Source of the DNA: Micromonospora sp. RP3T
Lineage (GTDB): Bacteria; Actinomycetota; Actinomycetes; Mycobacteriales; Micromonosporaceae
NCBI RefSeq assembly: GCF_003027925.1
Contig: NZ_PYPS01000025.1
Span: 1 to 64,000 of the forward strand
DNA length: 64,000 bases
Direction: 5' to 3'
Part shown: positions 24,630-34,533 of the stretch, one piece after another
How positions within the stretch are numbered: position 1 is the stretch's first letter
How the letters are laid out: every line of letters starts with the position of its first letter
The notes under the pieces: generated by a model
Told to the model about the DNA's origin: nothing
Seen by the model: only the letters and a program-made list of their open reading frames with translations
Database searches by the model: none
Position numbers and translations under genes: made by a program

Positions 24630-25748
24630 ATGCGTGACGTGGTCGAGATCGGGCTGGGCAAGACCGCGCAGCGCGGTTACCACCTGGACGACATCGCCAT
24701 CGTGCCGAGCCGCCGCACCCGGGACGTCGACGACGTCTCCACCGCATGGCAGCTCGACGCCTACCCGTTCGGCATCCCCTGCGTCGCGCACCCCTCGGAC
24801 GCGACCATGAGCCCGGCCTCCGCGGTGCGCCTCGGCGAGCTGGGCGGCCTCGGTGTGCTCAACGTCGAGGGCCTCTGGACCCGCTACGAGAACCCGGCCA
24901 AGATCCTGGAGGAGCTGGCCGGTCTCGGCGAGGACGCCCGGGCCACCAAGCGGCTCCAGGAGGTCTACGCCGAGCCGATCCGCCCCGACCTGATCGCCGA
25001 GCGGGTCCGCGAGCTGCGGGCCGGCGGCGGCACGGTGGCCGTCCGGGTCTCGCCGCAGCACACCCTGGCGCTGGCCCCGGTGATCCTGGACGCCGGCGTG
25101 GACATCCTGGTCATCCAGGGCACCCTGGTCTCCGCCGAGCACGTCTCCACCACCGACGAGCCGCTGAACCTCAAGGAGTTCATCGCCGACCTCGACCTGC
25201 CGGTCATCGTCGGTGGCTGCACCGACTACAAGACCGCGCTGCACCTGATGCGCACCGGCGCGGCCGGCGTGATCGTGGGCATCGGCGGCGACGACTGGTC
25301 GACCACCGAGTCGGTGCTCGGCATCCGGGTGCCGATGGCCACCGCGATCGCGGACGCCGCCGCGGCCCGCCGCGACTACCTGGACGAGACCGGTGGCCGG
25401 TACGTCCACCTGATCGCCGACGGCGACATGCAGACCTCCGGCGACATCGCCAAGGCGCTCGGCTGCGGCGCGGACGCGGTGATGCTCGGCGAGCCGCTCT
25501 CGCTCTGCGAGGAGGCCCCGGCCGGCGGCGCCTGGTGGCACTCCGCGGCCAGTCACCCGTCGCTGCCCCGGGGCGCGTTCGAGGTGGCCGGCGAGCCGAT
25601 CGGCTCGATGGAGCGGCTGCTGTTCGGCCCGGCCGACGAGCCGGACGGGCAGCTCAACCTCTTCGGCGGCCTGCGCCGCGCGATGGCGAAGTGCGGCTAC
25701 CGCGACCTCAAGGAGTTCCAGAAGGTCGGCCTGGTCCTGGACCGCTGA
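24630..25748 (+). CDS. guaB3: GuaB3: IMP dehydrogenase-like protein lacking CBS domains and catalytic cysteine loop
   Basis: 372-residue TIM-barrel protein of the GuaB3 subfamily. DDIAIVPSRRTRDVDDVS aligns with the GuaB barrel start. The CBS insertion is absent. The loop that would hold the catalytic Cys (GPGxICTT) is replaced by GIGGDDWSTTESVLG. The purine-site segment DGDMQTSGDIAKALGCGADAVMLG is preserved. It may use purines in another reaction or act as a regulator; the family position next to guaB is conserved in actinobacteria. Confidence 0.9.
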   Translation: MRDVVEIGLGKTAQRGYHLDDIAIVPSRRTRDVDDVSTAWQLDAYPFGIPCVAHPSDATMSPASAVRLGELGGLGVLNVEGLWTRYENPAKILEELAGLGEDARATKRLQEVYAEPIRPDLIAERVRELRAGGGTVAVRVSPQHTLALAPVILDAGVDILVIQGTLVSAEHVSTTDEPLNLKEFIADLDLPVIVGGCTDYKTALHLMRTGAAGVIVGIGGDDWSTTESVLGIRVPMATAIADAAAARRDYLDETGGRYVHLIADGDMQTSGDIAKALGCGADAVMLGEPLSLCEEAPAGGAWWHSAASHPSLPRGAFEVAGEPIGSMERLLFGPADEPDGQLNLFGGLRRAMAKCGYRDLKEFQKVGLVLDR

Positions 25749-25774
25749 GCAGGCATTCGAAAGGGGTCGGGACG

Positions 25775-27229
25775 ATGACGCGGCGCCGCGGACGACGAGG
25801 TTTCGGGCTGCTGGCCTGCGGGACGCTGCTGCTGGCCGGCTGCGGACCGGCCGAACCGGACCGGGGCGCCGCGACGACCGCGCCCGGTCCCACGGCCGCC
25901 CGGAGCTTCGCGCCCGGCGCGGCCGGCGTCGGCGACAGCTACTTCCCGAGCTACGGCAACGGCGGCTACGACGTCGCGAACTACACCATCAAGGTGCGCT
26001 ACGACCCGGAGACGGACAAGCTCACCGGCACCACCACGGTGCGGGCCACCGCGACCGCCGACCTGTCCGCGTTCAACCTGGACCTGGCCGGGCTGACCGT
26101 CCGCTCGGTCACCGTGGACGGCGCCGCCGCCCGGCACGCCCGCACCGACGACGAACTGGTCGTCACGCCGGCCACCGGGCTCACCACCGGCAACGGCTTC
26201 GTCACCGAGATCCGGTACGACGGCAAGCCGACGCCGCTGCGTACCGAGGCGCTCGGCGAGGGCGGTTGGCTGCACACCGCCGACGGGGCGATCGCGCTCG
26301 GCCAGCCGGAGTCGGCGAGCACCTGGTTCCCGGTCAACGACCACCCGTCGGACAAGGCCACCTACGACGTCGAGATCACCGTGCCGAAAGGGCTGACGGC
26401 GGTCGGCAACGGCGTGCCGAAGGGGAAATCGACAGCCGGCGACTGGACCACCTGGCGCTGGTCGGAGACCTCGCCGATGGCCAGTTACCTGACCACCGTG
26501 GCGATCGGGAAGTTCCGGGTCACCACCGCCGAGCACAAGGGCCGGCCGGTCTTCAGCGCGGTCACCACGCAGTTGCCCGAGGGCGCGCCGGACCGCTCGA
26601 TCGCCCGTACCGTCGAGGTCGCCGACTACCTGGAGAGCCTGTTCGGGCCGTACCCGTTCGACGCGTACGGGGGTGTGGTGGTCGCCGACTCACGGATCCG
26701 GTACGCGCTGGAGACGCAGAGCCGGCCGGTCTACTCGGCCGGCTTCTTCCGGCAGGGCGACAACACCGAGGTGGTGGCGCACGAGCTGGCCCACCAGTGG
26801 TACGGCGACAGCGTCTCGATCCAGCGCTGGCAGGACATCTGGCTCAACGAGGGGCTGGCCACGTACGCGGAGTGGCTCTGGGCCGAGCACAGCGGCTCCT
26901 CGACCGTGCAGCGCACGTTCGAGCAGAAGTACGCGGGCGCCTCCGCCCAGGTGTGGCGCACGCCGCCGGGCCGGCCGGGGGTGGAGAACCTGTTCGGCAG
27001 CTCGGTCTACGACCGCGGTGCGATGACCGTGCACGCGCTGCGGATCGCGGTGGGCGACACCAGGTTCTTCGGCATCCTGCGGGCCTGGGCGGCCGAGCGG
27101 AAGAACGGCAACGCCACCACCGCGGACTTCGTGGCGCTGGCGGAGCGGGTGGCCGGGAAGCAGCTCGACAAGCTCTTCGACGCGTGGCTGTTCGGCACCG
27201 AGCGCCCGCCGCTGCCGAAATCCCGGTGA
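25775..27229 (+). CDS. M1-family zinc metallopeptidase, lipoprotein
   Basis: 484 residues. The lipobox LLLAGC is at about residues 19-24. The N-terminal saddle domain (YDVANYTIKVRYDP...) precedes the gluzincin site HELAH (His336, Glu337, His340) with the third ligand Glu359 in WLNEGLATY, exactly 18 residues on. The exopeptidase GAMEN motif is replaced by RYALETQ, so only the central glutamate is kept. A Tyr in SVYDRGAM may stabilise the transition state. The domain is short compared with full aminopeptidase N. It probably acts outside the membrane. AAGGGG precedes ATG 25775. Confidence 0.92.
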   Translation: MTRRRGRRGFGLLACGTLLLAGCGPAEPDRGAATTAPGPTAARSFAPGAAGVGDSYFPSYGNGGYDVANYTIKVRYDPETDKLTGTTTVRATATADLSAFNLDLAGLTVRSVTVDGAAARHARTDDELVVTPATGLTTGNGFVTEIRYDGKPTPLRTEALGEGGWLHTADGAIALGQPESASTWFPVNDHPSDKATYDVEITVPKGLTAVGNGVPKGKSTAGDWTTWRWSETSPMASYLTTVAIGKFRVTTAEHKGRPVFSAVTTQLPEGAPDRSIARTVEVADYLESLFGPYPFDAYGGVVVADSRIRYALETQSRPVYSAGFFRQGDNTEVVAHELAHQWYGDSVSIQRWQDIWLNEGLATYAEWLWAEHSGSSTVQRTFEQKYAGASAQVWRTPPGRPGVENLFGSSVYDRGAMTVHALRIAVGDTRFFGILRAWAAERKNGNATTADFVALAERVAGKQLDKLFDAWLFGTERPPLPKSR

Positions 27230-27235
27230 GGCGCG

Positions 27236-28336
27236 TCAGGTCCGGACGCGCAGCGACGGGTGGGCGGCCAGGAACGCGTCGGCCTTGCCACCGCGCAACG
27301 CGGTGAGGAAGTCGCGGCCCAGCGGCTGGAGCTGCTCGCCGCGGTACGCGCCGCCGCTGCCCACCCCGGTGCCGGGGAGCCCGACCAGCGTGATGCGGTC
27401 CGTCGGCATCCCGCCCAGCGTGTACGCGAAGTCGACAAGCTTCCGGCCGCCGCCGACGTACACCAGGGTCTTGCCGAGCGCGGCGACGACCTGCTCGACC
27501 CGCTGCGGATCGCGGGCCGTGCCCTGGTCGAGGAGCTTGCCGGCGAGCGCGCGGAGCAGTTGCTGCTGGTGCCGCTGCCGGGTGTAGTCGCCGCCGGCGG
27601 TGTAGCGCTGCCGCGCGTAGTCGAGCGCCTGCCAGCCGACCAGGTGCCGCCGGCCCTTCTGGTAGACCATCTGCGGCCCGGTGTACCCGCCGCCGCCCAG
27701 CGGGCGCATCGTCCCGTCCGGCCGGCGGTGCCGGGAGGCGACCTTCTGGTCGACGTAGAGGTCGACGCCACCGAGCGTGTCCACCAGCTTGTCGAAGCCG
27801 CCGAACGTGATCACCGCGCCGGCGTCGATGCGCAGCCCGGTGTAGCGGGCGACAGTGGCCCGCAGCAGGTCGTACCCCTGGGCGGTGCTGGGGTGGGCCT
27901 TGTCGCCGGGCACCCGGCTGCCGTAACTCATCGCGTGGGTGAGCTTGGTCTTCCCGCCCGGGTAGCGGGCCTTCGGGTAGGCGGGGATGTCGACCACCAG
28001 GTCGCGGGGAAGCGAGAACAGGTACGCCCGGTCCAGCCCGGCGGGCACGTGCAGCACCAGTACGGCGTCGGCGTGCGGCTCCCAGCCGGGGATGCTGACC
28101 CGGGTGTCCACGCCGACGAGCATCAGGTTGAGCGGGCCGGTCAGGTCGGCGCCGGGCGGCGGGGTGGGGCTGGCGGTGGTCGGGGCCGGCGTGGGCGCGC
28201 CGGGCGGCGAGGTGGCCGGCGCGGCGGCCCGGGTCGGCGCGTGGTTGCCCACCAGCCGGGTGGTCACCACCGTGCCGCCGGCGACCAGCAGTGCCGCCAC
28301 CAGGGCGGCCAGGCCGAGCAGGCGTCGTCTCGTCAC
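27236..28336 (-). CDS. LCP (LytR-CpsA-Psr) family cell-wall glycopolymer transferase
   Basis: 366 residues. The basic N terminus and one transmembrane helix (about 6-28) are followed by a Pro/Thr/Ala-rich stalk (35-75). The LCP domain has LMLVGVDTR, SLPRDLVVDIP, a KLTHAMSYG motif, FGGFDKLVDTLGGVDL, and a DYARQRYTAGGDYTRQ arginine region. LCP enzymes attach undecaprenyl-linked polymers to peptidoglycan outside the membrane. GTG 28336 follows an AGGAAAG sequence. It converges with the M1 peptidase with a 6-bp gap. Confidence 0.92.
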   Translation of the reverse strand: MTRRRLLGLAALVAALLVAGGTVVTTRLVGNHAPTRAAAPATSPPGAPTPAPTTASPTPPPGADLTGPLNLMLVGVDTRVSIPGWEPHADAVLVLHVPAGLDRAYLFSLPRDLVVDIPAYPKARYPGGKTKLTHAMSYGSRVPGDKAHPSTAQGYDLLRATVARYTGLRIDAGAVITFGGFDKLVDTLGGVDLYVDQKVASRHRRPDGTMRPLGGGGYTGPQMVYQKGRRHLVGWQALDYARQRYTAGGDYTRQRHQQQLLRALAGKLLDQGTARDPQRVEQVVAALGKTLVYVGGGRKLVDFAYTLGGMPTDRITLVGLPGTGVGSGGAYRGEQLQPLGRDFLTALRGGKADAFLAAHPSLRVRT

Positions 28337-28469
28337 GCGTTCTTTCCTCTCCCCGTGTGTTCGACGCGTCCGGGGGTGCCGAGGGTTGCACCGGCGGCCG
28401 GAAGCGCTCTGCATGATCTGCGAAAAACGCGTGCTGGCGCCATAGCTACCCGTCGGTAATGATGCGTGC

Positions 28470-30152
28470 ATGCGCTACGACGTGGTCGTCATCGGTTCGG
28501 GTTTCGGCGGCAGCGTCACCGCGCTGCGGCTGGCCGAGAAGGGCTACTCGGTGGGCGTCCTGGAGGCCGGCCGCCGCTTCGCCGACGAGGAGTTCCCGAA
28601 GACGTCCTGGCAGGCGCGCCGGTTCCTGTGGGCGCCGCGACTCGGCTGCTTCGGGCTGCAACGGATCACGCTGCTCCGCTCCGCCGACCGGAAGGCCGGC
28701 GGCGGCGTGCTGGTGCTCTCCGGCGCCGGGGTGGGCGGCGGCTCGCTGGTCTACGCGAACACGCTCTACGAGCCGCTGGACGCGTTCTACGCCGATCCGC
28801 AGTGGCGGGACATCACCGACTGGCGCGACGAGTTGGCCCGCCACTACGACCAGGCGAAGCGGATGCTCGGCGTGACCACGTACCCGATCGACACCGGCGC
28901 GGACCGGGCCATGCGGGCGGTGGCCGAGCGGATGGGCGTGGCGCACACGTTCCACCCGACGCCGGTCGGCGTGCACATCGGCCGTCCCGGCCAGCGGGTG
29001 CCCGACCCGTACTTCGGTGGGGTGGGGCCGGACCGCACCGGGTGCAGCCACTGCGGGTCGTGCATGACCGGCTGCCGGCACGGCGCGAAGAACACGCTTG
29101 TCAAGAACTACCTCTGGCTGGCCGAGCGGCTCGGCGTGCAGGTCCACCCGCTGACCACGGTGACCGCGGTACGCCCCGACCCGGCCGGCGGCTACGCGGT
29201 GCACACCGCGCGTACCGGGGCCTGGCTGCGCAGGCGCCGTGCGGTGATCCACGCCGACCAGGTGGTCTTCGCGGCCGGCGCGCTCGGCACCCAGCGGCTG
29301 CTGCACGAGATGAAGGCGACCGGCGCGCTGCCGGCGCTCTCGCCCCGGCTGGGCGAGCTGACCCGGACCAACTCGGAGGCGATCCTCGGCGCCTCGGTGG
29401 GTTCGGGCGCGGCCCGGCGGCGCGGTCTGGACTTCTCGGCGGGGGTGGCGATCACCAGCTCGTTCCACCCCGATCCGCAGACGCACATCGAGCCGGTCCG
29501 CTACGGCAAGGGCTCCAACGCGATGGGGCTGCTCCAGTCGCTGCTGGTCGACGGCGGGCCGCACCGGGTCCGGCGGTGGCTGGGCAGCATCGTCCGGCAG
29601 CCGGGGCTGGCGGCCCGGATGCTGTCCGTCCGGGGCTGGTCCGAGCGCACCGTGATCGCGCTGGTCATGCAGTCGGTCGACAACTCGCTGACCACCCGCT
29701 GGCGGGGCCGCCGGCTGGTCAGCGGGCCGGGTCACGGCGCGGCCAACCCGACCTGGATCCCGGCCGGCAACGAGGCGGTCCGGCTGCTCGCCGAGGAGAT
29801 CGACGGCACGCCGGGCGGCGCGGTGACCGAGCCGTTCAACATCCCGATGACCGCGCACATCCTCGGCGGCGCGGTGATCGGCGCCACACCGGCCGACGGC
29901 GTCGTGGACCCCTGGCACCGGGTGTACGGCCATCCGGGGCTGCACGTGGTGGACGGCGCGGCGGTCTCGGCGAACCTGGGCGTCAACCCGTCGCTGACGA
30001 TCACCGCGCAGGCGGAGCGCGCCATGTCGTTCTGGCCCAACAAGGGCGACCCGGACCCCCGCCCCGCACCCGGTTCCCCGTACACCCGCCTGCCCGCCGT
30101 CCCCCCGCGCACGCCGGCGGTCCCCCCGCACGCCCCCGCCGCGTTGCGGTGA
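28470..30152 (+). CDS. GMC-type oxidoreductase (cholesterol-oxidase-like, ChoD position)
   Basis: 560-residue FAD enzyme. The dinucleotide fold VVVIGSGFGGSVTALRLAEKG opens the protein. GAGVGGGSLVYANTLYEP is the flavin-contact region, and CSHCGSCMTGCRHGAKNTL looks like a compact cysteine motif with five Cys that could bind a metal cluster. The substrate domain ends in HILGGAVIG and GVNPSLTITAQAERA. Its place after guaB3 matches the GMC oxidoreductase called choD in Mycobacterium. Substrate is uncertain; activity on cholesterol should not be assumed. The C-terminal 30 residues are Pro-rich. Confidence 0.85.
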   Translation: MRYDVVVIGSGFGGSVTALRLAEKGYSVGVLEAGRRFADEEFPKTSWQARRFLWAPRLGCFGLQRITLLRSADRKAGGGVLVLSGAGVGGGSLVYANTLYEPLDAFYADPQWRDITDWRDELARHYDQAKRMLGVTTYPIDTGADRAMRAVAERMGVAHTFHPTPVGVHIGRPGQRVPDPYFGGVGPDRTGCSHCGSCMTGCRHGAKNTLVKNYLWLAERLGVQVHPLTTVTAVRPDPAGGYAVHTARTGAWLRRRRAVIHADQVVFAAGALGTQRLLHEMKATGALPALSPRLGELTRTNSEAILGASVGSGAARRRGLDFSAGVAITSSFHPDPQTHIEPVRYGKGSNAMGLLQSLLVDGGPHRVRRWLGSIVRQPGLAARMLSVRGWSERTVIALVMQSVDNSLTTRWRGRRLVSGPGHGAANPTWIPAGNEAVRLLAEEIDGTPGGAVTEPFNIPMTAHILGGAVIGATPADGVVDPWHRVYGHPGLHVVDGAAVSANLGVNPSLTITAQAERAMSFWPNKGDPDPRPAPGSPYTRLPAVPPRTPAVPPHAPAALR

Positions 30153-30206
30153 AAGGAGGGGCCCCTTCTTAACGCCTCCGGTAGAGGCGGGGCCCCTTGT
30201 TAACAC
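30152..30206. repeat. Dispersed GGGGCCCC palindromic repeat, copy 3
   Basis: Starts at the last base of the GMC-oxidoreductase stop codon: AGGAGGGGCCCCTTCTTAAC, a central CGCCTCCGGTAGAGGCG, then GGGGCCCCTTGTTAACAC. It is in the same orientation as copy 1. Confidence 0.85.
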
Positions 30207-30257
30207 GTTCGAGCCGCCACACCGCCGGGGCGCGTCCGCGCCGCCGGTGACTGTCGG

Positions 30258-30263
30258 TAGGCT
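30258..30263 (+). promoter_or_regulatory. -10 hexamer (TAGGCT) of guaA
   Basis: TAGGCT lies 8 nt before the guaA ATG with no Shine-Dalgarno sequence in between, suggesting leaderless initiation. Confidence 0.5.
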
Positions 30264-30271
30264 TTGCGCAC

Positions 30272-31829
<1,558 letters not shown>

Positions 31830-31835
31830 GCCGGG

Positions 31836-32153
31836 TCAGGCGGCGGGCGGCGGCCCGGCCTGCGGCCCCGGCCCGGCCGGCGGGACCGGCGGCCAGCCGG
31901 GCGCGGTGCCCGCCGGGTGCGGCCAGGCGGGCGCGCCGGCCGGCTCCTCCGGCATCAGGAACCACATGATCGGGTACGCGAGCGCGGCCAGCCCGCCGGT
32001 GAGCACGGTGGTGACCGCGAAGGCCACCCGGACCAGCGTGGGGTCGACGGCGAAGTAGCGACCGAGGCCGCTGGCCACGCCGGCGATCATGCGGTCGCTG
32101 ACCGGCCGGCGGAGCTGCTTGTACGGGGGCTGGAAGGGGTTCGTGGAGGTCAT
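31836..32153 (-). CDS. Small PspC-domain membrane protein
   Basis: 105 residues. The PspC domain (about 12-70) has LRRPVSDRMIAGVASGLGRYFAVD, then LVRVAFAVTTVLTGGLAALAYPIMWFLMP, with two hydrophobic segments. A Pro/Ala/Gly-rich C-terminal tail follows. PspC proteins sense or respond to membrane stress. The motif ACCCTGACC-N3-CCCTGAG lies 56 nt upstream of the start and recurs before the second pspC gene at 39531, which points to common control. Confidence 0.9.
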   Translation of the reverse strand: MTSTNPFQPPYKQLRRPVSDRMIAGVASGLGRYFAVDPTLVRVAFAVTTVLTGGLAALAYPIMWFLMPEEPAGAPAWPHPAGTAPGWPPVPPAGPGPQAGPPPAA

Positions 32154-32208
32154 GTCTCCACGGTTGCGCGGCGCACGGCGGGCGACCTCGGTGACCGCCC
32201 GGACACCT

Positions 32209-32227
32209 ACCCTGACCTGTCCCTGAG
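32209..32227 (-). promoter_or_regulatory. Candidate direct-repeat operator of pspC (TCAGGG repeats)
   Basis: On the minus strand CTCAGGG-N3-GGTCAGGGT, two TCAGGG units 11 bp apart, 56 nt before the pspC ATG. An almost identical 19-mer is at 39578-39596 before the other PspC gene. Confidence 0.6.
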
Positions 32228-32235
32228 GCGCCAGC

Positions 32236-32259
32236 AAAGAGTCAGGAATCTGACTCTTT
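32236..32259. promoter_or_regulatory. Perfect dyad AAAGAGTCAG / CTGACTCTTT between divergent genes
   Basis: Ten-bp perfect arms with a GAAT centre, between the divergent pspC (32153) and Nudix (32298) genes. No gene ends here, so an operator is more likely than a terminator, although on the plus strand it ends in TTTT. Confidence 0.6.
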
Positions 32260-32297
32260 TCGATGGAGGTAACCCGGCCCGGGGAGAATTTGCTCCC

Positions 32298-33245
32298 GTG
32301 ACCACCTCGCTGGAGCCGCTGCGCAGGATCGCGGCATACGCAGTTTGTGCTGATTCGAACGGCCGAGTGTTGCTGGTCCGCGCATCGGAGCGCTCCGGCA
32401 CCCCCGGCACCTGGTCGCTCCCCGGAGGAGCGGTCGACCACGGTGAGGACCCCAAGCACACAGTCGTCCGGGAGACCGCGGCCGAGACCGGGCTCTCCGT
32501 CGCCGTCGCCGGCCTCCAGGACGTGCTGGCCGACATGCGGGCGTTGCCCGAGCGGCACATCACGATCCACACCGACCGCCTCCTCTACACCGTGTCGGTG
32601 CGGGGCGGGACGCTCACCGAGCGGGTCGACCGCCCCACCGACCTGGCCCGCTGGTTCACCCTCGACGAAGCCCGCGGGCTGCCGCTGCGGTCGTTCACCG
32701 CGCGTGCCCTGGGGCTGCCCACCTCCTCGCACGACGTGGTGCCGGAGGAGGTCCCCGAGTTCCCCTCGTTCTACGCCGTCCCCGGCCCGGACGGGCTGCA
32801 CCGGGCGCAGCGCTTCGCCGCGTACGCGGTGGTGACCGACCCGGAGGAGCGGGTGCTGCTGACCCGCGTCTCCGACGGCTATCCGGGCGCCGGCTGCTGG
32901 CACCTGCCCGGCGGCGGCACCGACTACGGCGAGCAGCCCGCCGCGGCGCTGATCCGGGAGCTGGTGGAGGAGACCGGGCAGACCGGCCGCCTGGTCGAGC
33001 TGCTCGGAGTGGCCAGCCACCGGGACGCCGCCTCGCTCGGCCCCGAGGGCTACCCGATCGACTGGCACGGCGTCCGCGCCTTCTACCGGGTGGTCGTGGA
33101 CCAGCCCGCCCCGCCCACCGTGGCGGACGTCGGCGGCTCCACGTGCGAGGCCCGCTGGTTCCGGCGCGAGGAGCTCGGCGCCCTCCCCACCGACCGCCTC
33201 ACCGAGGTCACCGCCGAAGCCGTCCAGGCCGCCCACCTCCTCTGA
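32298..33245 (+). CDS. Tandem double-Nudix hydrolase A
   Basis: 315 residues with two Nudix folds. The first (about 12-140) has the box GGAVDHGE-x7-RETAAETGL, in which one metal-binding Glu of the consensus EExG is Ala. The second (about 165-310) has a canonical box GGGTDYGE-x7-RELVEETGQ. Only the C-terminal domain is likely to hydrolyse a nucleoside-diphosphate-type substrate. GTG 32298 overlaps the stop of a 12-codon upstream frame starting ATG 32263, which itself follows the dyad at 32236-32259. A paralogue follows 116 nt downstream. Confidence 0.88.
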   Translation: MTTSLEPLRRIAAYAVCADSNGRVLLVRASERSGTPGTWSLPGGAVDHGEDPKHTVVRETAAETGLSVAVAGLQDVLADMRALPERHITIHTDRLLYTVSVRGGTLTERVDRPTDLARWFTLDEARGLPLRSFTARALGLPTSSHDVVPEEVPEFPSFYAVPGPDGLHRAQRFAAYAVVTDPEERVLLTRVSDGYPGAGCWHLPGGGTDYGEQPAAALIRELVEETGQTGRLVELLGVASHRDAASLGPEGYPIDWHGVRAFYRVVVDQPAPPTVADVGGSTCEARWFRREELGALPTDRLTEVTAEAVQAAHLL

Positions 33246-33266
33246 GCCCACCCCACCGCCCTACCC

Positions 33267-33334
33267 GCGTCGGTGATCATGAGGTTGGCGGGACGAAATG
33301 TCCGTCCCGGGGCCGCTAACCTCATGATCGACGC
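33267..33334. repeat. Imperfect palindrome GATCATGAGGTT / AACCTCATGATC
   Basis: GATCATGAGGTTgGC and GCtAACCTCATGATC are inverted around an inner GGGACG/CGTCCC pair, in the gap between the two Nudix genes. It may be a dispersed repeat of the genus or a terminator; no second copy was seen in the window. Confidence 0.65.
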
Positions 33335-33360
33335 AGGAATGGGTCGGGGAGGGGTGCGGG

Positions 33361-34263
33361 GTGGAGCGGTGGCGGCGGGTGGGGGCCTACGGGGTTCTCC
33401 GGGACGGGACGGGGCGGGTGCTGCTGGCGCGGGGGGCCGACGAGGGCCCGTACCCGGGGGTGTGGCAGTTGCCGGGCGGTGCGGTCGAGCACGCCGAGCA
33501 CCCGGCCGACGCCGTGGTGCGCGGGTTCGCCGCGGAGACCGGGCTGACCGTGGCGGTAGGCGCGGTCCGCGCCGCGGTCGCCGACGTGGCCGTCTCCCGC
33601 ACCGACGCGGTGGCGGTGCACACCGACCGGCTGGTCTTCGAGGTCGAGGCCCGGGGTGGACGGCCGCGGCCCGAACCGGGCGGCGGCAGCGACGAGCTGG
33701 GCTGGTTCACCCCGGACGAGGCCGCGGGCCGGCTGCTGATGCCGTTCACCGCCGAGTTGCTCGGGCTGCCCGTGTCGCCGCTGCCGACCGACCTGCCCCG
33801 GGCCCTGCCGGCCGCGCCGGCCACCGACCGCCGGCAGCGTTTCGCCGCGTACGGGCTGGTCACCGACCCGGACGACCGGGTGCTACTCACCATGATCGCC
33901 CCCGGCTATCCGGGTGCCGGCAAGTGGCACCTGCCCGGCGGCGGCACCGACCACGGCGAGCAGCCGGCCGCCGGGCTGCTCCGTGAGCTGGTCGAGGAGG
34001 CCGGGCAACTGGGCCGCGTGGTCGAGTTGCTGGCGGTGGACAACCTGCACACGCCCGCCGCGCTCGGCCCGGAGGGCCGCCCGCTGGACTGGCACGGCAT
34101 CCGGGTGATCTACCGGGTCCGGGTGGAGGCGCCGACCGAGGCGGTGGTGACCGAACTGGCCGGCGGTTCCACCGCCCGGGCCGCCTGGTTCACCCGACCG
34201 CAGGTGGCCGGTCTGTCGATGACCGAGGTGGCGGTCCGGGCCACCCGGCACGGGGTGAGCTGA
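33361..34263 (+). CDS. Tandem double-Nudix hydrolase B
   Basis: 300 residues, a paralogue of the protein at 32298 with the same two-fold layout. The first box reads GGAVEHAE-x7-RGFAAETGL, so it has lost more catalytic residues than its neighbour (RE to RG). The second box, GGGTDHGE-x7-RELVEEAGQ, is canonical. The linker FAAYGLVTDPDDRVLL matches FAAYAVVTDPEERVLL of the neighbour. This indicates internal duplication followed by tandem gene duplication. The GTG start has weak ribosome-site support (GGGGAGGGG upstream). Confidence 0.87.
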   Translation: MERWRRVGAYGVLRDGTGRVLLARGADEGPYPGVWQLPGGAVEHAEHPADAVVRGFAAETGLTVAVGAVRAAVADVAVSRTDAVAVHTDRLVFEVEARGGRPRPEPGGGSDELGWFTPDEAAGRLLMPFTAELLGLPVSPLPTDLPRALPAAPATDRRQRFAAYGLVTDPDDRVLLTMIAPGYPGAGKWHLPGGGTDHGEQPAAGLLRELVEEAGQLGRVVELLAVDNLHTPAALGPEGRPLDWHGIRVIYRVRVEAPTEAVVTELAGGSTARAAWFTRPQVAGLSMTEVAVRATRHGVS

Positions 34264-34533
34264 ACCGCTCACCGAGCCGCCCCGGGCCACCTCCGGTACA
34301 GTCGGGAAGAGGGATGACGGAGAGAAAAGGGCGTTGCGGCCCGAGATGGGAATAACTGAGCGGTTAGTGCGGTTGAGGCAGATATAAGTACCGCCGGCAG
34401 CTATCGCCAAGCCCCCGTCCCCTGTGCAATGGTGTACTCCGCAAATGGGCTGCCGGGCCCGAAAGGTCCGGCACGAGACAGCCGGACACCCGCCCCGACG
34501 TGGGCGGCCAGCCGATCCGGTGATGGAGGAAAC

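Noticed and set aside
22737..25556. 939-codon open frame on the minus strand over guaB and guaB3
   Set aside because: Antisense shadow of two clear IMPDH-family genes; His/Gly/Arg-rich composition typical of the reverse frame of GC-rich genes.
9018..30206. CRISPR-like array from the repeated palindromes
   Set aside because: The copies are kilobases apart, in both orientations, with no regular spacers and no cas genes.
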